DNA of 64,000 nt from Telmatospirillum siberiense (lineage in GTDB: Bacteria; Pseudomonadota; Alphaproteobacteria; Rhodospirillales; Magnetospirillaceae), in NCBI RefSeq assembly GCF_002845745.1, contig NZ_PIUM01000008.1:62001-126000 (forward strand). Reading direction: 5' to 3'. Positions 61,434 through 64,000 of this stretch are shown here, piece by piece; position 1 is the stretch's first letter, and every line of letters begins with the position of its first letter. The position numbers and the translations under genes are program-made. Below the pieces are notes generated by a model that saw only the letters and a list, made by a program, of their open reading frames with translations, was not told the origin of the DNA and ran no database searches.

Positions 61434-62309
61434 ATGAATATGAACGTCACCGTTCGCAGGAGTAGACGAAGTGCGGCACGTTTCGATCGGCTGCTCGCCT
61501 ACTTCGACCGGTGGCAGGGCCACCCCTCCAACGCCTGCCGCCAAATGAGTCTTGATGAGGGCGTCGCCGTCGGCAGATTCGACGACCTGAGACTCCACAG
61601 CGCCTTTCAACCGCTTTTCGAAGCCGGCACCATGCGCCCGATGGCCTATGAAGCCTTGTTGCGCGCTCAGGATGTGGTGGACAAAGCGCCGGTTTCACCG
61701 GCCAAGGCGTTCGCTTATCCGGTGACGTCAGAAGAGATCATCTACTTCGATCGTCTTTGCCGCATGGTCCATGTGGTGAACTTCGTCCGACAGGCCAGTC
61801 CCAGGGAATATCTGTTCCTCAATGTCGACGGCCGGCAATTGCTCAATGTCGGCGGTGGCGACCATGGCAGCGCCTTCGAGACCCTTCTCCAATATTGTGG
61901 CCTCAAGCCAACCCAGGTGGTGCTTGAAATCGTCGAATCGCGCATCGACGATTTGGGACGCCTTGTCGAGGCCGTGTCCGATTACCAGCAGCGCGGCTAT
62001 CGGGTCGCCATCGACGATTTCGGCTGCCAGGATTCCAATTTCGACCGATTGTGGCAACTCTCGCCGGACTTCGTGAAACTGGACCGCAGCCTGGTCGTCC
62101 AATCGATGGTCAACCCGCGCGCCAGACTGATTTTTCCCAAACTGGTCGAAATTATCCACGACCTGGAGGCCCAGGTGGTCTGCGAGGGCATCGAAACGCC
62201 TGATCAGCACGATCTGGCCATCAGTTCCGGGGTCGATCTGCTGCAAGGTTATTACTACGCCAGGCCGCACCCCAGCCTGCTCAGGCCGGAACCATTGCAA
62301 TCAAGATGA
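61434..62309 (+). CDS. EAL-domain c-di-GMP phosphodiesterase
   Basis: A 291-residue protein with little besides an EAL domain. The active-site set looks complete: EALLR at 73-77, LNVDG (Asn), LEIVES (Glu), IDDFGCQDS (two Asp), VKLDRSLV (Lys), EGIE (Glu) and LQGYYYARP (Gln). It should hydrolyse c-di-GMP to pGpG. Its N-terminal 50 residues are basic, with no membrane segment. AGGAG precedes the ATG by 4 bases. An AT-rich promoter region (61375-61430) lies upstream. Confidence 0.92.
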   Translation: MNMNVTVRRSRRSAARFDRLLAYFDRWQGHPSNACRQMSLDEGVAVGRFDDLRLHSAFQPLFEAGTMRPMAYEALLRAQDVVDKAPVSPAKAFAYPVTSEEIIYFDRLCRMVHVVNFVRQASPREYLFLNVDGRQLLNVGGGDHGSAFETLLQYCGLKPTQVVLEIVESRIDDLGRLVEAVSDYQQRGYRVAIDDFGCQDSNFDRLWQLSPDFVKLDRSLVVQSMVNPRARLIFPKLVEIIHDLEAQVVCEGIETPDQHDLAISSGVDLLQGYYYARPHPSLLRPEPLQSR

Positions 62310-62321
62310 CTGATATAAAAA

Positions 62322-63338
62322 ATGAAAATACTGGTTACCGGTGGTGCTGGTTTCATTGGGTCAGCCGTCTGCCATCACATCATCCGAAAAACGAACGACA
62401 GCGTTATCAACTTCGATAAGCTCACCTATGCCGGCAACACGACGTCTCTTGCCGAAATAGAATCCGATCCCCGTTACCATTTCATCCATGGCGACATTTG
62501 TGACCAGCCATCCGTTGCGAGAGTATTGAGCGACTTTCAACCCGACCATGTCATGCATCTGGCCGCCGAAACGCATGTGGACAGATCGATCGATGGTCCA
62601 GCCACCTTCATTCAGACCAATATGGTGGGGACCTACGTTTTATTGGAGGCGATCCGCGCCTACTGGAACGTTCTTGACCACGCACGAAAAAGCAATTTTC
62701 GCTTTCATCATATTTCGACGGATGAGGTCTACGGTTCGCTCGGCCGCGACGGCTTGTTCAGCGAAGATACCGCCTATGCCCCCAATTCCCCTTATTCGGC
62801 CAGCAAGGCGGGATCCGACCATCTGGTACGCGCGTGGCATCGTACCTATGGCCTGCCCACGATCATCAGCAACGGCTCGAACAACTACGGCCCCCGACAG
62901 TTCCCGGAAAAACTGATTCCCCTGATGATCTTAAATGCCTTAAACGGCAAACCCCTGCCCATCTATGGGAACGGAAAGAATGTACGCGACTGGCTATTCG
63001 TCGAAGATCATGCCCGAGCTCTCCACCTGATCACGACCCAAGGCGTTCCCGGTGAAAAGTACAACGTCGGAGGCAACGCCGAGCGGACGAATCTCCAGGT
63101 CGTCCAAACACTCTGCGGCATCTTGGATGAATTGCTCGAAACCTCGCCCCACCGCCCTCACGCTCGGCTTATCACTTTTGTCGCCGACCGTCCCGGCCAC
63201 GACCAGCGCTATGCGGTCGACACCACCAAAATCAGGCACGAACTGGGATGGGAACCATCCGTCACTTTCGAAGATGGCCTGTCGAGAACCGCCCGCTGGT
63301 ATTTGGACCATGCATCCTGGTGGCGGGACATCGGCTGA
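62322..63338 (+). CDS. rfbB: dTDP-glucose 4,6-dehydratase
   Basis: A 338-residue short-chain dehydrogenase family enzyme. The NAD motif is [12 protein letters not shown]; the active site has the Thr-Asp-Glu triad in STDEVYGSL and the Tyr-Lys pair in [24 protein letters not shown] is typical of RfbB. It makes dTDP-4-keto-6-deoxyglucose for envelope sugars such as rhamnose. No rfbA, C or D gene is adjacent in the window. It follows the EAL gene by 12 bases. Confidence 0.93.
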   Translation: MKILVTGGAGFIGSAVCHHIIRKTNDSVINFDKLTYAGNTTSLAEIESDPRYHFIHGDICDQPSVARVLSDFQPDHVMHLAAETHVDRSIDGPATFIQTNMVGTYVLLEAIRAYWNVLDHARKSNFRFHHISTDEVYGSLGRDGLFSEDTAYAPNSPYSASKAGSDHLVRAWHRTYGLPTIISNGSNNYGPRQFPEKLIPLMILNALNGKPLPIYGNGKNVRDWLFVEDHARALHLITTQGVPGEKYNVGGNAERTNLQVVQTLCGILDELLETSPHRPHARLITFVADRPGHDQRYAVDTTKIRHELGWEPSVTFEDGLSRTARWYLDHASWWRDIG

Positions 63339-63467
63339 ACGATATTCACATTCGCCGATTCATGCGGAAGGGTCATGGGGGCGGAGACGCCCGGCGAGGA
63401 TGGTTCTGGCTCCCGGCGGACACCTTCGTCATAATAAGCCATTCCACGCCCCAGGGACCCCGCGACC

Positions 63468-63845
63468 GTGACACTTCCGCCGTCTGCCGATGCCTACATC
63501 AAAATGCTGCGCTTCGTCGCCGCCAAAACCGAACGGACAGACCCCCGCATCACCGCAATGATGGACCTGCTGCTCGAAGCCGCCCGGGGGTTCGAGGCAA
63601 ACGGCGTTCTTCACCTGTCCGCGCAACAATTGCCGCTGGCAGCCCGCGCTTTCGCCGGAGTCGCCGCCTTTCTCCAACAGCGGATCCTTCCCTCGGCCGT
63701 CGCCGCGGGCAACGCCACCGGCGAAAGTCAGGTCCGCTGGGCCATCGAAATCGCCATGACCTCGGTCAACAGCCTGCTGACGGGGGCAGCCACGATCGAG
63801 GACGCCGGTGCCACCCTGACGCTCGACGGCCAGATCGACCGCTGA
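63468..63845 (+). CDS. Hypothetical protein, helical, unknown
   Basis: A 125-residue protein starting from GTG 63468, with AGGGA upstream. It is rich in Ala and predicted helical throughout (AYIKMLRFVAAKTERT, MMDLLLEAARGFEANG, AFAGVAAFLQQ, AIEIAMTSVNSLLTGAA). No signal peptide, membrane segment or metal motif. I do not recognise a family. It is oriented like the upstream rfbB gene, with a 129-base gap. Confidence 0.6.
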   Translation: MTLPPSADAYIKMLRFVAAKTERTDPRITAMMDLLLEAARGFEANGVLHLSAQQLPLAARAFAGVAAFLQQRILPSAVAAGNATGESQVRWAIEIAMTSVNSLLTGAATIEDAGATLTLDGQIDR

Positions 63846-64000
63846 ACGGCTGAATGCTACCGCTAACAAAACGGTGCTTGCATTCGCCCGGAGGGTTTGT
63901 CAAAAAAGTGGCCTGACCAGTTCCCTCAGACTCCAAGTCCCTGGCAAGGGTGTAAGATCAACGGCCCCCCCATGATGACCTTTCCTCTTGAAGATGGCGG
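63846..64000. other. Window edge; possible start of next gene
   Basis: A pair of ATGs at 63972 and 63975 opens a frame to the window end on the plus strand, but no clear ribosome binding site precedes it, only a C-run. A new gene here is possible but not proven. Confidence 0.2.

Noticed and set aside
63930-63960. CTGGCAAGGGTGTAAG as a sigma-54 promoter at the right edge
   Set aside because: The downstream TTGC element is missing.
1-64000. CRISPR arrays, insertion sequences, integrases, prophage genes
   Set aside because: No regularly spaced repeats, transposase or integrase motifs, or phage structural genes seen on either strand.

Overview
The window looks like part of a GC-rich alphaproteobacterial chromosome, most likely Rhodospirillales (Magnetospirillum/Phaeospirillum-like). 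This rests on gene content and style: a fused pabBC, a ParE-type topoisomerase IV subunit, PomAB-like stator genes, a short flagellin, Pat-type acetyltransferase, PiT/DUF47, YccF, DUF3861, YkgJ-type cysteine cluster protein, and many compact GC-rich hairpins between genes. Assignment to a genus is inference. I see no phage, insertion sequence or CRISPR array. One tRNA (Gly, anticodon TCC) is present.

Layout. 1-3.7 kb: a minus-strand nickel-pincer cofactor (lar) operon, led by a Tat-exported DUF362 protein (DUF362-larC-larE-larB-partial exported protein; no larA visible). 3.9-16.4 kb: an aldehyde/efflux region: succinate-semialdehyde-type dehydrogenase, zinc alcohol dehydrogenase and divergent YqhC-like AraC regulator, an outer-membrane barrel, two tiny lipoproteins, a second alcohol dehydrogenase that has lost its Rossmann domain in frame, and an RND-MFP-OMF tripartite pump. 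16.6-22.5 kb: pabBC, YkgJ-like protein, DUF3861, MarR with a palindromic operator, lipid A acyltransferase, tRNA-Gly and a family-3 solute-binding protein. 22.5-33 kb: a four-carbon acid catabolic cluster (PdxA2-type dehydrogenase, DUF1537 kinase, 2-hydroxyacid dehydrogenase, MFS transporter, DapA/NanA-type lyase, iron alcohol dehydrogenase, FadR-type GntR regulator), interrupted by yccF, a flagellin and a CHAP-domain protein. 33-44 kb: small exported proteins, a diguanylate cyclase, a zinc-ribbon protein, gph, fliN-like gene, Pat, PomAB-like stator, metallo-beta-lactamase-fold protein, SAM hydrolase and a TetR regulator. 44-54 kb: membrane GT-C-like protein, EamA transporter, a GH17-GT39-GT2 envelope glycan operon, and an M13 peptidase. 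54-64 kb: yciA, parE, chemoreceptor, PiT/DUF47, PstS-like protein, EAL protein, rfbB and a hypothetical gene.

The most striking unlisted structure is a 69-bp ungapped motif present four times (3799, 9701, 10059 and, inverted, 10391). Each copy is upstream of, and in the same orientation towards, a different transcription unit: the DUF362-lar operon, the truncated alcohol dehydrogenase, a 42-residue lipoprotein, and the RND pump. It looks like a local regulon linking nickel-pincer cofactor synthesis, aldehyde/alcohol metabolism, an envelope lipoprotein and efflux. Other regulatory structures are palindromes near the MarR gene and the porin, tandem repeats by the AraC gene, a Fur-like box in an AT-rich gap with no iron gene, and a mosaic hairpin element at 46.9-47.1 kb sharing its core with a hairpin at 8.8 kb.
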